Assembly: GCF_036962705.1 (NCBI RefSeq)
Contig: NZ_JBALOQ010000034.1
Coordinates: 1-64,000 of the forward strand
Origin: Ferdinandcohnia sp036962705
GTDB lineage: Bacteria > Bacillota > Bacilli > Bacillales > Bacillaceae_L
Reading direction: 5' to 3'
DNA length: 64,000 nucleotides
Below are positions 42,422 through 50,492 of this stretch, piece after piece (within the stretch, counting starts at the first letter, position 1; each line of letters begins with the position of its first letter). The translations under genes and the position numbers were made by a program. Under the pieces are notes generated by a model that did no database searches, was not told where the DNA came from, and worked only from the letters and a program-made list of their open reading frames with translations.

Positions 42422-43015
42422 TTATTTTGCAAAACGGTGATTACCAATAATTGTTGTTACTTCTCTTGACATCATAAATGGGTGGGATGACTTATCTGGA
42501 TTAAAGAAAAATAAAGATCCATTCCCTTGTCCACGGAATGTAATTGCTTCATCTACTGCACGTTTTGCTTCTTCATCAGCAGGTTGGTTAATTGAACCAT
42601 CTGCTACTGGGCTAAATGCATATGAACCACCTGGTGTCTTTTCGTATATCACATCTTTAATAGTATCAGGGAATTCAGATGAATCCACACGGTTTAACAC
42701 AACTGTAGCCACGGCAACTTTACCTGCATATGGCTCACCTTTTGCTTCAGCATGTACGATTCGAGCAAGTAATTCTTTATCTTGTGCTGACACTGATTCT
42801 GGAATTTCAAGCTCTTCTCCAGGATAGATCATATCACTTGTACGGTTGTTTATTTCCTTAAGGTTTAATACAGATACACCATACTTCATCCCAAGGTTCC
42901 AAAATGTATCTCCTGATTCAACAGTATGAGTTGCTGCCGATGCACTCACACTTGATGCTAATAAAGAAAATGTTAATGCAGCTGCAAATCCAATCTTTTT
43001 TAGGTTTTTCATATT
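42422..43015 (-). CDS. Secreted LysM plus SleB/CwlJ-type cell-wall hydrolase
   Basis: This 197-residue protein has a signal peptide (cleavage after about SASA, residue 26). One LysM domain follows (HTVESGDTFWNLGMKYGV, IYPGEELEIP). Then comes a Hydrolase_2 domain with the catalytic glutamate in LLARIVHAEAKGEPYAGKVA and FSPVADGSIN. Family members cleave spore cortex or vegetative peptidoglycan. ATG 43015 is set by AGGAGG; the longer frame to 43123 has no ribosome site. It is monocistronic. Confidence 0.92.
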   Translation of the reverse strand, partial: NMKNLKKIGFAAALTFSLLASSVSASAATHTVESGDTFWNLGMKYGVSVLNLKEINNRTSDMIYPGEELEIPESVSAQDKELLARIVHAEAKGEPYAGKVAVATVVLNRVDSSEFPDTIKDVIYEKTPGGSYAFSPVADGSINQPADEEAKRAVDEAITFRGQGNGSLFFFNPDKSSHPFMMSREVTTIIGNHRFAK

Positions 43016-43255
43016 TTCATTCCTCCTAGTAGTCGTTGTTTTTGTCCCTACTAGAAGGTTAACAGCTGTAATATTTCGATTCATCGTCCAAAAAGTGGTA
43101 GAATGCCAGAGTCTTTGCGTCACCTTGTCTGAAAATATACATGGAAAAAAAATCCTAACTTATAATTCTACCTAAATTTTGGACATGAGGGTAAAATACG
43201 GGTTGAATTTTACAAATATCTCAGTAATGTAATAAACGTTTTTGTCATTTTACGG

Positions 43256-44641
43256 CTACTTCATAATCATTTTTATCAACTTTAACCCATGCTTTGTCGT
43301 CGGATAACGGAATGGCAAATCAAATCGTGTTGTTTGCTTCATGATGCCTTTTTCATGCGAAAATACATCAAAGCTCCCTTTCCCATGATAAGCACCGATT
43401 CCACTTTCACCTACACCTCCAAATGGTAGATGTGGCGAAACAAAATGATAAACCGTGTCATTCACACAGCCACCACCGAAGGAAATCGACTCAAGGACCT
43501 TGTTTTGCACTCGTTCTACCTCTGAAAAAATATACAATGCAAGTGGTTTTGGCCGGTTATTGATTTCATCGATGATTTGCAAAATATCTTCATATTCCAT
43601 CACGGGTAAAATCGGTCCAAAAATTTCATCCCCCATGATGGGATCCTCCCATGTAATATTTGACAGAACCGTTGGTGCAATCAGGTATTTCTCTGCATCT
43701 GATTCCCCGCCATAATAAATTGTTCCACTATTGTAAACAAACGTTTTTAGACGCTGAAAATGCCGATCACTCACGATTTTTGTAAACTGACTCTCCTCAC
43801 TAAGGGCATTTCCATACAATTCATGAATTGCCTCTGTTAACAGCTTTAAAAACTCGTCCTTCACCTCATGATGGACATATAAATAATCTGGTGCAATACA
43901 GGTTTGCCCTGCATTCGTAAACTTCCCCCACGCAATCCGCTTTGCCGCATACTGAAGATTCGCATCCTTGTGGACAATACATGGACTTTTGCCTCCAAGT
44001 TCAAGAGTCACAGGCGTTAAGTGCTTCGCCGCTGCCTCCATAATCACCTTCCCTACGGCAACACTTCCTGTAAAAAAGATGTAATCAGTTTTTTCTTTTA
44101 AAAGGGCTGTACTGGTTTCAATTCCCCCCTCAACAATTACAATGTATGCCTCTGGGAAATTTTCTCGAATCAGCTTAGTCAGTAATCCTGACGTCTTTGG
44201 AGTTAATTCTGAAGGCTTTAAAATCGCACAATTCCCAGCAGCGATAGCTCCAATCAAAGGGGCAAACGCCAGTTGGAATGGATAATTCCAAGGTGAAATA
44301 ATCAGTACCACCCCATATGGCTCAGGATAGATATAATTTTTACTGCCAAAGCCTGTTATGCTTGTTTTTACCTTTTTCGGCTTTACCCAGTTTTCAATAT
44401 GTTTTATCATGTAGCGCAGTTCTTCCAATACAAACCCTATCTCCGTTGTATAGGACTCAAACTCAGATTTATTTAAATCTGTATGTAAAGCGGCCATGAT
44501 TTCTTTTTCATGCGTTTTAATTAGATTTCGAAGCATTTTAAGGGCATCGATCCGAAAAGTAATTTCCTTTGTTTTCCCTGTAGAAAAGAATTCTCGTTGT
44601 TTATTAATAAGTGTGCCATAGTCCACTACTGTTTCCTCCAT
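43256..44641 (-). CDS. NAD(P)-dependent aldehyde dehydrogenase (class 3 / YwdH-like)
   Basis: This 461-residue enzyme has LIISPWNYPFQLAFAPL, the P-loop FFTGSVAVGKVIMEAAAKH, the general base in TLELGGKSP and the catalytic cysteine in TNAGQTCIAPDY. The short form without a tetramerisation arm and the C-terminal basic region are typical of fatty or aromatic aldehyde dehydrogenases of class 3. The physiological aldehyde is unknown. It is a single gene, upstream of the ldh-like stem region only by chance. Confidence 0.92.
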   Translation of the reverse strand: MEETVVDYGTLINKQREFFSTGKTKEITFRIDALKMLRNLIKTHEKEIMAALHTDLNKSEFESYTTEIGFVLEELRYMIKHIENWVKPKKVKTSITGFGSKNYIYPEPYGVVLIISPWNYPFQLAFAPLIGAIAAGNCAILKPSELTPKTSGLLTKLIRENFPEAYIVIVEGGIETSTALLKEKTDYIFFTGSVAVGKVIMEAAAKHLTPVTLELGGKSPCIVHKDANLQYAAKRIAWGKFTNAGQTCIAPDYLYVHHEVKDEFLKLLTEAIHELYGNALSEESQFTKIVSDRHFQRLKTFVYNSGTIYYGGESDAEKYLIAPTVLSNITWEDPIMGDEIFGPILPVMEYEDILQIIDEINNRPKPLALYIFSEVERVQNKVLESISFGGGCVNDTVYHFVSPHLPFGGVGESGIGAYHGKGSFDVFSHEKGIMKQTTRFDLPFRYPTTKHGLKLIKMIMK

Positions 44642-44733
44642 TTCAACAAGACTCTTATATATATTAATAGTACAACACTATACAATTCTCCTCTATTTTT
44701 TAACAAAAACAACGATAATACTACTATCCGCAT

Positions 44734-44772
44734 AAAAAAAGGTAAGCCCCGGAATTTAAGGCTTACCTTTTT
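44734..44772 (-). terminator. Terminator of the GTP cyclohydrolase II gene
   Basis: Stem AAAGGTAAGCC / GGCTTACCTTT is followed by a T run on the minus strand. Confidence 0.9.
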
Positions 44773-44782
44773 AATGGAACTA

Positions 44783-45526
44783 TTAAATTGTTGTCAATTT
44801 TTCTTTTACAGGGATATGGCCAGACTTTTCAACTTTTGTTGCTAAATACTTTTTGTTGTATTCAGAGATATCCCCCCAAAGTGGGATATGTGTATCTGAT
44901 AATAGTCCATATTCCTGTAATGCAGCTAATTTTTTCGGATTGTTCGTAATTAACGTAACTGGCTTCGCACGTAACTCAGTGAGAACACGAATCGCATCTT
45001 CATAATTACGGCTATCGTCATTAAAGCCCAATGCTAGGTTAGCCTCCACAGTATCAAGCCCTTCTTGCTGAAGGATGTAGGCAAGTGATTTTGAAATTAA
45101 CCCAATCCCTCTTCCTTCATGATCGGCTAAATAAAAGAGTGCACCACAGCCATTGGATTCGATCATTCTCATCGATTCACGTAATTGGAACCCACAATCA
45201 CAGCGCTTGCTTCCAAAAATATCACCCGTATGACATATGCTATGCATTCTTATAAGCGCATCATTATCAGTGTCAAAATCCCCGTACACAAGTACAGATG
45301 ATTGCTGCATGGCTGCTAAGTTGGTTTGAGAAAGTGAGTCTAGCACATCCTCAGAGGTCATTTCATTCTCAACTGTTAACCATGTATACCATTTAAATGT
45401 CATGACTTTATCGTCTAACTGAACAGGTAAAGTAACAGGCCCAACTAAGCAGATATCCTGTTCCCCCGGTTGTTGAATCATTTTCATTTTATTTAAAAGA
45501 AGGTCCTTCACCTTATTTGAAACCAT
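44783..45526 (-). CDS. ribA: GTP cyclohydrolase II, monofunctional
   Basis: This predicted 247-residue protein has the zinc motif CHTGDIFGSKRCDCG (three Cys), HEGRGIGLISKSLAY and the C-terminal TNNPKK. It converts GTP to the first riboflavin precursor, releasing formate and pyrophosphate. Bacilli normally carry a bifunctional RibAB in the rib operon; this copy lacks the DHBP synthase half, so it is probably an extra paralogue. ATG 45526 is favoured (GGGAG seven bases upstream). The upstream gap contains TATCTTGAA, half of the palindrome found at the MarR gene. Confidence 0.88.
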   Translation of the reverse strand: MVSNKVKDLLLNKMKMIQQPGEQDICLVGPVTLPVQLDDKVMTFKWYTWLTVENEMTSEDVLDSLSQTNLAAMQQSSVLVYGDFDTDNDALIRMHSICHTGDIFGSKRCDCGFQLRESMRMIESNGCGALFYLADHEGRGIGLISKSLAYILQQEGLDTVEANLALGFNDDSRNYEDAIRVLTELRAKPVTLITNNPKKLAALQEYGLLSDTHIPLWGDISEYNKKYLATKVEKSGHIPVKEKLTTI

Positions 45527-45639
45527 ACTCATTCTCCCTTTCTTACTACAACTACAATTTAAGAATACTCTGCTCTTTATCTTGAAAGTATAGTATTTTT
45601 GTAAAAGGGCGGTCAAGTAATATACATTTCAAATATTTT

Positions 45640-46092
45640 TTATAATTTTTCAGCGTGAAAACCTAGTTTTTTCAAGAGAACCATCATTTCTTCTTTTTCA
45701 GAATCAGACAGACCTCCAACAATTTCTTCAATTGCCTCCTGATGCTTTGGAAAAATGGTATCCATGAATTGTTTGCCTTCCTCCGTAATGGACGCCCATG
45801 TGACACGTCGATCCTTTGGACAAGCATTTCTTTCAAGGTATTTCTTTTTTTCCAATTTATCCACAACATATGTGATACTTCCGCTAGATAACAAGACCTT
45901 TTTACCAATATGCTGAATTGGCTGATCTCCTTTATGATAAAGAAGCTCTAACACGGCAAATTCAGTTAAGTTTAATCCATATCCTTTTACGTCCTCTTCA
46001 ACCCGCTCATTCACAGTTCGGAATGCTCGAGATAGTATGACAAAAAATTTTAAGGAGAGGTTAGGAACATTGATTTCTTCATTTGCTTCCAT
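45640..46092 (-). CDS. MarR-family regulator (MhqR-like)
   Basis: This 150-residue winged-helix repressor has LTEFAVLELLYHKGDQPIQ, the recognition helix VLLSSGSITYVVDKLEKK and the wing CPKDRRVTWASITEEG. Size and sequence resemble MhqR/YkvE-type proteins that sense quinones and electrophiles. ATG 46092 is favoured because AAAGGGTGG lies shortly upstream. A perfect palindrome just upstream is the probable autoregulatory operator. Confidence 0.9.
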   Translation of the reverse strand: MEANEEINVPNLSLKFFVILSRAFRTVNERVEEDVKGYGLNLTEFAVLELLYHKGDQPIQHIGKKVLLSSGSITYVVDKLEKKKYLERNACPKDRRVTWASITEEGKQFMDTIFPKHQEAIEEIVGGLSDSEKEEMMVLLKKLGFHAEKL

Positions 46093-46108
46093 ACTATCCA
46101 CCCTTTTC

Positions 46109-46130
46109 ATTATCTTGAATTCAAGATAAT
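46109..46130. promoter_or_regulatory. 22-bp perfect palindromic operator of the MarR gene
   Basis: The core TTATCTTGAATTCAAGATAA is perfectly symmetric, and one more base pair on each side extends it to 22 bp. It closely resembles the MhqR box (TATCTCGAATTCGAGATA). It ends 17 bp upstream of the MarR ATG, so it should mediate autorepression. Confidence 0.85.
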
Positions 46131-46182
46131 TTTACTATTTTTTTAAGGTCTTTGTCAACCTTTGTCTATGACTTATGTCCCA

Positions 46183-46377
46183 TTAACTTCTTGCGACTTC
46201 CAAATAACTATACAGCACATCTCCACCATGCAGGGCAATCCCGCGAAAATGCTTGAAATCTTCCCTTTTGACCAATGTCTTTCGAAACTCTAAAAACTGA
46301 TCATTTTTCACTAAATATTCACTTAGTTCTCCATCTCTTAGCTTATTTAAAATTTCATTTACAAATTGCTCATTCAT
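46183..46377 (-). CDS. Small conserved-type protein, unknown
   Basis: This 64-residue hydrophilic protein starts MNEQFVNEILNKLRDGEL and ends with VLYSYLEVARS. A GAGGTG ribosome site is seven bases upstream of the ATG. The family is not recognised. It lies upstream of the MarR gene on the same strand, 52 bp before the palindrome. Confidence 0.7.
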   Translation of the reverse strand: MNEQFVNEILNKLRDGELSEYLVKNDQFLEFRKTLVKREDFKHFRGIALHGGDVLYSYLEVARS

Positions 46378-46419
46378 TGATTACACCTCTAGCTATAATA
46401 AGTGTTATAAAAGCTGGAT

Positions 46420-46620
46420 GAAAAGGACCGCGTCGACAAGAGCGCCACATCCTCATGTCTTGTCGACACTAGCACGTCCTGTGCGTCGAAATTTCAAGGC
46501 GGTGAAGCTTTGAGTACCTACCGGAGCGAGGCAACTGCTTGAGTTAACATCCTTGCAGCCTTACGCTGAGGAATTGACCTCCCTGAATAAACTAGTAGAC
46601 TCAAGCGCATAACCTTATTA
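46420..46620. repeat. GC-rich structured intergenic island, possible ncRNA or repeat element
   Basis: This stretch is visibly richer in GC than its surroundings and has nested pairing. GTCGACAAGA / TCTTGTCGAC (46432-46441 and 46458-46467) form a perfect 10-bp stem. GCAC / GTGC follows. GCTTGAGT (near 46539) pairs with ACTCAAGC (near 46608). No ORF with a ribosome site was found in it. Confidence 0.5.
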
Positions 46621-46915
46621 TTCACCAAGTTCTCTAAGCAATGTTTGCGGAAATTCGATGTGTCATTTTCACCGGACTTTTTTAACTTCCTTTAAATTAT
46701 AGTAGTTCGAAAAATAAGAAACAAGGCTAATACCCATTTATCCTGTGAATCAACACATAATACCCCTTTAGGCATATGATATGTGGGAAATGTCTAGTAG
46801 GCATTTATTATGTAGAAGTAAAAAGCTGAAATGAAAATTATTGGTTTTTCGCCCCAAATATTACCGAAGTTGCAGACTTTTTTAACTGGATTAGTACTAA
46901 AGAGAGGTGGATTCT
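46621..46915 (+). promoter_or_regulatory. Intergenic region with candidate sigma-K promoter
   Basis: Nothing coding is seen here. AC at 46755-46756, a 16-bp spacer and CATATGAT at 46773-46780 match the sigma-K pattern AC-N16-CATAnnnT. That would place the Gly-rich gene downstream in the mother cell, as expected for a coat or outer-layer protein. Confidence 0.35.
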
Positions 46916-47412
46916 ATGAAAAATTATCAACACTCTATTAACATGTATGGTGAGCAGCCTGGGCTGGAGACAAATAGGATGGTTCCACACGGACCTCATG
47001 GACCTGGTTGCACTTGTGGCCAACATCACGCCCACATGGCAGAACCTGGTATGATAGGAGGATTTAACCCTCAAGGAACTGGTGTTGGACCTATGATGGG
47101 TGGATTTGGCCCTCAAGGATCTGGTGGCGGGCCTATGATGGGTGGTTTCGATCCTCAGGGACCATTTGTTTCTCCTGGTATGATGGGAGGTTTTGGCCCT
47201 CAAGGATCCGNNNNNNNNNNNNNNNNNNNNNNNNNNNNNNNNNNNNNNNNNNNNNNNNNNNNNNNNNNNNNNNNNNNNNNNNNNNNNNNNNNNNNNNNNN
47301 NNNNNNNNNNNNNNNNNNNNNNNNNNNNNNNNNNNNNNCTATGATGGGTGGATTTGGCCCTCAGGGACCTGGTGGCGGACCTATGATGGGTGGTTTCCGG
47401 CCCTCAAGGTAG
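46916..47412 (+). CDS. Gly/Met/Pro-rich repeat protein, possible spore surface protein (gapped)
   Basis: The start is ATG 46916 with GAGAGGTGG upstream. The N-terminal part has a Cys/His patch (GCTCGQHHAHM). Repeats of about 14 residues follow, of the form GPMMGGFGPQGxGG. A 128-base assembly gap interrupts the repeats, which resume after it. The end is uncertain: as printed, an extra C in GGTTTCCGGCC shifts the last repeat to RPSR and a TAG at 47410. Without it the repeat would read GGFGPQGR and stop at a nearby TAA. Gap length and repeat phase do not agree. The collagen-like composition suggests an extracellular or spore-coat role, which is inference. Confidence 0.65.
47211..47338. other. 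Assembly gap (128 N) inside a repeat-coding region
   Basis: Flanking sequence is the same 42-bp coding repeat on both sides, so the gap was probably caused by repeat collapse. The true number of repeat units is unknown. Confidence 0.98.
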
Positions 47413-47422
47413 ATAAGCAAAT

Positions 47423-47452
47423 AAAGGTGTCTCAATAGAGGCACCTTTTATA
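47423..47452 (+). terminator. Terminator of the Gly-rich gene
   Basis: Stem AAAGGTGTCT / AGGCACCTTT (one G:T pair) ends in a T-rich tail. It also abuts the convergent patatin gene. Confidence 0.82.
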
Positions 47453-48304
47453 TTAAGCCATTAACCATCTCTGAAACTTATCGAATTGCTCACTTGCGTC
47501 CTTCAGCCCAAGTTCATAAAGATTGGTTAATTTTTCAGGATTTCTTTCAACACGTCCTACTTCAAGTGGTTCAGTTGGACTAAACAAAAAAATCCTCCCC
47601 GCCTTTTCTTCTTGATCTAAATACGCAAGTGTTTCATTATAACGCTTATATCGTGTCTCCATTGCTTTTACCAGATTAGGATATTGCTTAAAAGAGCGTC
47701 TGATAAACCAGGTCATATTTGATTTCTTTTTCGAATAACCACGATTTCGAGTTAAAATCACGACATTTTTTGAATAGCCATCCTGCTGTGCTTTTATCAA
47801 TGGAATCGGATCCGTGATGCCACCATCTAATAATTTCTGCCCTTTAAATTCAATAATAGGTGCAACAAAAGGCAATGAGCTTGAAGCCCGAATTACTTTT
47901 AGCATGTCATTTCCATAATCCTCTTTTTTAAAATATGTCGGCTCCCCTGTTTCACAATCGGTTGTTCCCACCACAAATTCTTCTCTTGATTGATAAAAAG
48001 CATTATAGTCATATGGTACATGCTTATTAGGGATCTCATCAAAAATAAAATCCATCCCAAATAACTGCCTATGCTTTACAAAATTACGGAATGATAAATA
48101 GTTTGGATGATTAATAAAATCAATATTAACCGTACGATTTCTTCCCAATTGTCTGGAAAGATAAGACGCTGCCATACACGCTCCAGCAGATACGCCGATG
48201 ACATATGGAAAATATAAATTCTGTTCCATGAAATGTTCAAGGATGCCTGCTGTGTACACGCCACGCATTCCCCCACCTTCTAAAACCAATCCTACATCTT
48301 TCAC
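47453..48304 (-). CDS. Patatin-like phospholipase family protein
   Basis: This 283-residue protein has the oxyanion loop LEGGGMRGVYTAGIL (about 8-22), the nucleophile elbow GVSAGAC (serine of GxSxG) and the catalytic aspartate in LLDGGITDPIP. These define a Ser-Asp dyad acyl hydrolase of the YjjU/RssA-type group. There is no signal peptide, so it is cytoplasmic or membrane-associated. The lipid substrate is unknown. Confidence 0.92.
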   Translation of the reverse strand: MKDVGLVLEGGGMRGVYTAGILEHFMEQNLYFPYVIGVSAGACMAASYLSRQLGRNRTVNIDFINHPNYLSFRNFVKHRQLFGMDFIFDEIPNKHVPYDYNAFYQSREEFVVGTTDCETGEPTYFKKEDYGNDMLKVIRASSSLPFVAPIIEFKGQKLLDGGITDPIPLIKAQQDGYSKNVVILTRNRGYSKKKSNMTWFIRRSFKQYPNLVKAMETRYKRYNETLAYLDQEEKAGRIFLFSPTEPLEVGRVERNPEKLTNLYELGLKDASEQFDKFQRWLMA

Positions 48305-48520
48305 TTTTTTCTCTCCCTTTAAACTGAGGCTTATTAATTAACTATAAAAAAATTTACAAGGGTTGTCACATTTTTTACAAAAATTTATAATAGAATATCA
48401 TTGAAAACGCTTTACACAAAAACAAAAGTAAGGCAAAATATAAAAAAATGGTTTTTTTGTAAAAAAAAGCACTTTGTGATCAATAATGAAGATTCATAGA
48501 ATGCGATGGAGGGTGACATT

Positions 48521-48703
48521 ATGAAAATTGCAGAAATTGGGGATATTATTGAGTTCAGAGAGGGCCTTAAAGGCATCGTGGAAAAGGTGAACGAAAACTC
48601 GGTTATTGTAGACTTAACATATATGGACAATTATAGAGATCTAGAATTAGAGAGTCGTACAGTTGTCAATCATAAAAACTATAGGATTGTCACAACAATC
48701 TAA
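48521..48703 (+). CDS. YkvS-like DUF2187 protein
   Basis: This 60-residue protein forms a small beta-barrel-like domain: AEIGDIIEFREGLKGIVEKV, NSVIVDLTYMDN and RTVVNHKNYRIV. The match to Bacillus YkvS (DUF2187) is close along the whole length. GGAGGGTG precedes ATG 48521. The function is unknown; it is short and highly conserved in the family. Confidence 0.88.
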   Translation: MKIAEIGDIIEFREGLKGIVEKVNENSVIVDLTYMDNYRDLELESRTVVNHKNYRIVTTI

Positions 48704-48707
48704 ATGA

Positions 48708-48739
48708 AAGGGAGCTGATTCAATAATCGGCTCCCTTGT
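48708..48739 (+). terminator. Terminator of the YkvS-like gene
   Basis: A 13-bp stem, AAGGGAGCTGATT / AATCGGCTCCCTT (one G:T pair), is followed by a T-rich tail. Confidence 0.85.
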
Positions 48740-48744
48740 TGTAT

Positions 48745-49686
48745 CTATGCCCCTAATGATTTATTTTTCATATATTTAGGTTGAATCGATGTTAGAAATT
48801 TAGATTTTGAGAACGAGTAGATTAATAGTGACGTCCAGATACATAAGAAAGTAACGAAATGAACCTTTGAGAAATGCTCATGATATAAAAATACTCCCAA
48901 TAAAAGATTGATTGTTGGAGAAATATATTGAAGAATTCCAACAACAGAAAGTGGAATTCTGTTTGCTCCAGCTGCAAACCAAAGTAATGGTAATGCTGTT
49001 ATGACCCCTGCCCCCATTAGCAATAACTGCACATCAATGCTTGCTCCTGAAAAGGAATCGACTCCTCCCTTAAAAAGAACCGCCAAATAAATAAGTGCGA
49101 TCGGCGCAACCACCATTGTTTCCATCGCTAAGCCAATCAACGAATCAAGCTTTGCAAGCTTCTTTGTTAACCCATAAAAACCAAAGCTTAATGCAAGTGT
49201 AATAGCAACCCATGGAAAACTTCCATATTGAAAAGTTAAAATAAGAACTCCAATACCGGCTAACGCAAATGAAATCCCTTGCCAAAACAATAGTCGTTCT
49301 TTAAGAACAATGATACCTAGTAGAACGCTGACCAAAGGGTTGATGTAATACCCAAGACTCGCATCTATAATATGGTTCGTATTGACCGCCCAAATATAAG
49401 TAGCCCAGTTGACTGTTATGAGGATGGATGAAGCCACAATCCCAATTAGTTTGAATTTGTTTTTAAAAATCTCTTTTAGGTTAGTTATGAATTGCTTCCC
49501 TTTTTTTGAAACAAGAATGATCATAAGCACAAAAGCAAGTGACCAAACAATCCGATGTGCAAGAATTTCGACTGCCGGCATATGGTCGATTAATTTCCAA
49601 TAAAGAGGCAATACTCCCCATGCGATATAGGCAATCGTGGTGTACAGGATTCCTAGCTTATATTCCCTCATGTCATCTTGACCCAT
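48745..49686 (-). CDS. rarD: RarD-type EamA (DMT) transporter
   Basis: This 313-residue protein has ten membrane segments in two EamA repeats. The signature IAYIAWGVLPLYWKLI and NWATYIWAVNTNHIIDASLGYY are typical of RarD. The substrate is not established. The start is ATG 49686 with AAGGA seven bases upstream. Its upstream region holds structured repeat copy A. Confidence 0.92.
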   Translation of the reverse strand: MGQDDMREYKLGILYTTIAYIAWGVLPLYWKLIDHMPAVEILAHRIVWSLAFVLMIILVSKKGKQFITNLKEIFKNKFKLIGIVASSILITVNWATYIWAVNTNHIIDASLGYYINPLVSVLLGIIVLKERLLFWQGISFALAGIGVLILTFQYGSFPWVAITLALSFGFYGLTKKLAKLDSLIGLAMETMVVAPIALIYLAVLFKGGVDSFSGASIDVQLLLMGAGVITALPLLWFAAGANRIPLSVVGILQYISPTINLLLGVFLYHEHFSKVHFVTFLCIWTSLLIYSFSKSKFLTSIQPKYMKNKSLGA

Positions 49687-49721
49687 AATGATCCTTCTTT
49701 CCAATTCATTTTATGTCATTT

Positions 49722-49850
49722 CAAATACGCTTTGGCGTATTTACGCCCGATTTTTTTCGAGTTTGCTCGAAAAATTTCCTTTGAAAAATCGTGGCATCCA
49801 CCGGAAGAATTAACTTTATTCGGTCGATCCATCGACTTAATAAAGTTAAT
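49722..49850. repeat. Structured repeat element, copy A
   Basis: A 5' hairpin (CAAATACGC / GCGTATTT) leads to a CGATTTTTTTCGAG / CTCGAAAAA hairpin and the conserved core TTTCCTTTGAAAAATCGTGG and CATCC(A)CCGGA. A 3' hairpin follows, ATTAACTTTATT / AATAAAGTTAAT (49809-49820 and 49839-49850), with an inner TCGAT / ATCGA stem. Copy B at 57804-57996 shares all conserved modules in the same order. Confidence 0.8.
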
Positions 49851-49904
49851 TATATTTCGGTTACCGATATTTCACAATGAAAATGAATTAGAAATTTGGG
49901 CTTT

Positions 49905-50190
49905 TATGTACTACGAGACTTCTGGGAGACAACATATTCCATTTTTAGGAAATTGTTGGTGCTCCAAACCTTCTGGAAGGACACCTTATTACATTTTTTA
50001 GGAAATTGATGGTGCTCCAAACCTTCTGGAAGGACACCATATTCCATCTTTCAGGAGATTGATGGTGCTCCAAACCCTCTGGAGGGATAATGAATTCCAT
50101 TTTTCAGGATGTTGTTGACACTCCAAACACTTTGGAGAGACACCACATCCCATTTTACAGGCGGTTGATGGTACTCATTGGAAAACACCC
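49905..50190. repeat. 53-bp intergenic tandem repeat array
   Basis: GCTCCAAACC-type units start at 49961, 50014, 50067 and 50120, exactly 53 bp apart. A diverged unit precedes them (about 49908) and another follows (about 50173). The unit carries TTCTGGA(A)GGACACCAT and CATTTTTCAGGA(A/G)ATTGATGGT. Outside this array and copy A, the gene-free stretch 49687-50241 holds nothing else seen. Confidence 0.88.
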
Positions 50191-50195
50191 AACCA

Positions 50196-50230
50196 TAAAA
50201 ACGCACACACCCCAATCTAGAGTGTGTGCG
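50196..50230 (-). terminator. Terminator of the 41-residue ORF
   Basis: Stem CGCACACAC / GTGTGTGCG is followed on the minus strand by TTTTT. Confidence 0.85.
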
Positions 50231-50241
50231 CCAGCTTCTTG

Positions 50242-50367
50242 CTATTCCTTTGTATCCTTCCCTGCTTCATCAGCTAACTGTTCAAAGGATTTCACTTTCC
50301 CATGCGGATTTTGCGATTGCTTGCGAACTGTCCATTGACGCTCTTGTTGACGTTTTGACTGTGTCAT
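50242..50367 (-). CDS. 41-residue hydrophilic protein, unknown
   Basis: This short ORF starts MTQSKRQQERQWTVRKQSQN. It has a strong AAGGAGAG ribosome site seven bases upstream and its own terminator. The composition (Gln, Lys, Arg-rich, no hydrophobic stretch) is like minor small spore proteins, but no family signature was recognised. Confidence 0.6.
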   Translation of the reverse strand: MTQSKRQQERQWTVRKQSQNPHGKVKSFEQLADEAGKDTKE

Positions 50368-50492
50368 ACCTAATCTCTCCTTCTTTCAATTCATCATCAT
50401 TAGGATGAGTCGTCGCCAGATATTTATTCTAAAAAAATTACCCTCATGATAAAATGAACAGCAACATAACTTAACAAAAGAGGCAGACACAA

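Noticed and set aside
1..50190. The tandem arrays as CRISPR
   Set aside because: Units abut directly with no unique spacers of constant length and there are no cas genes in the window.
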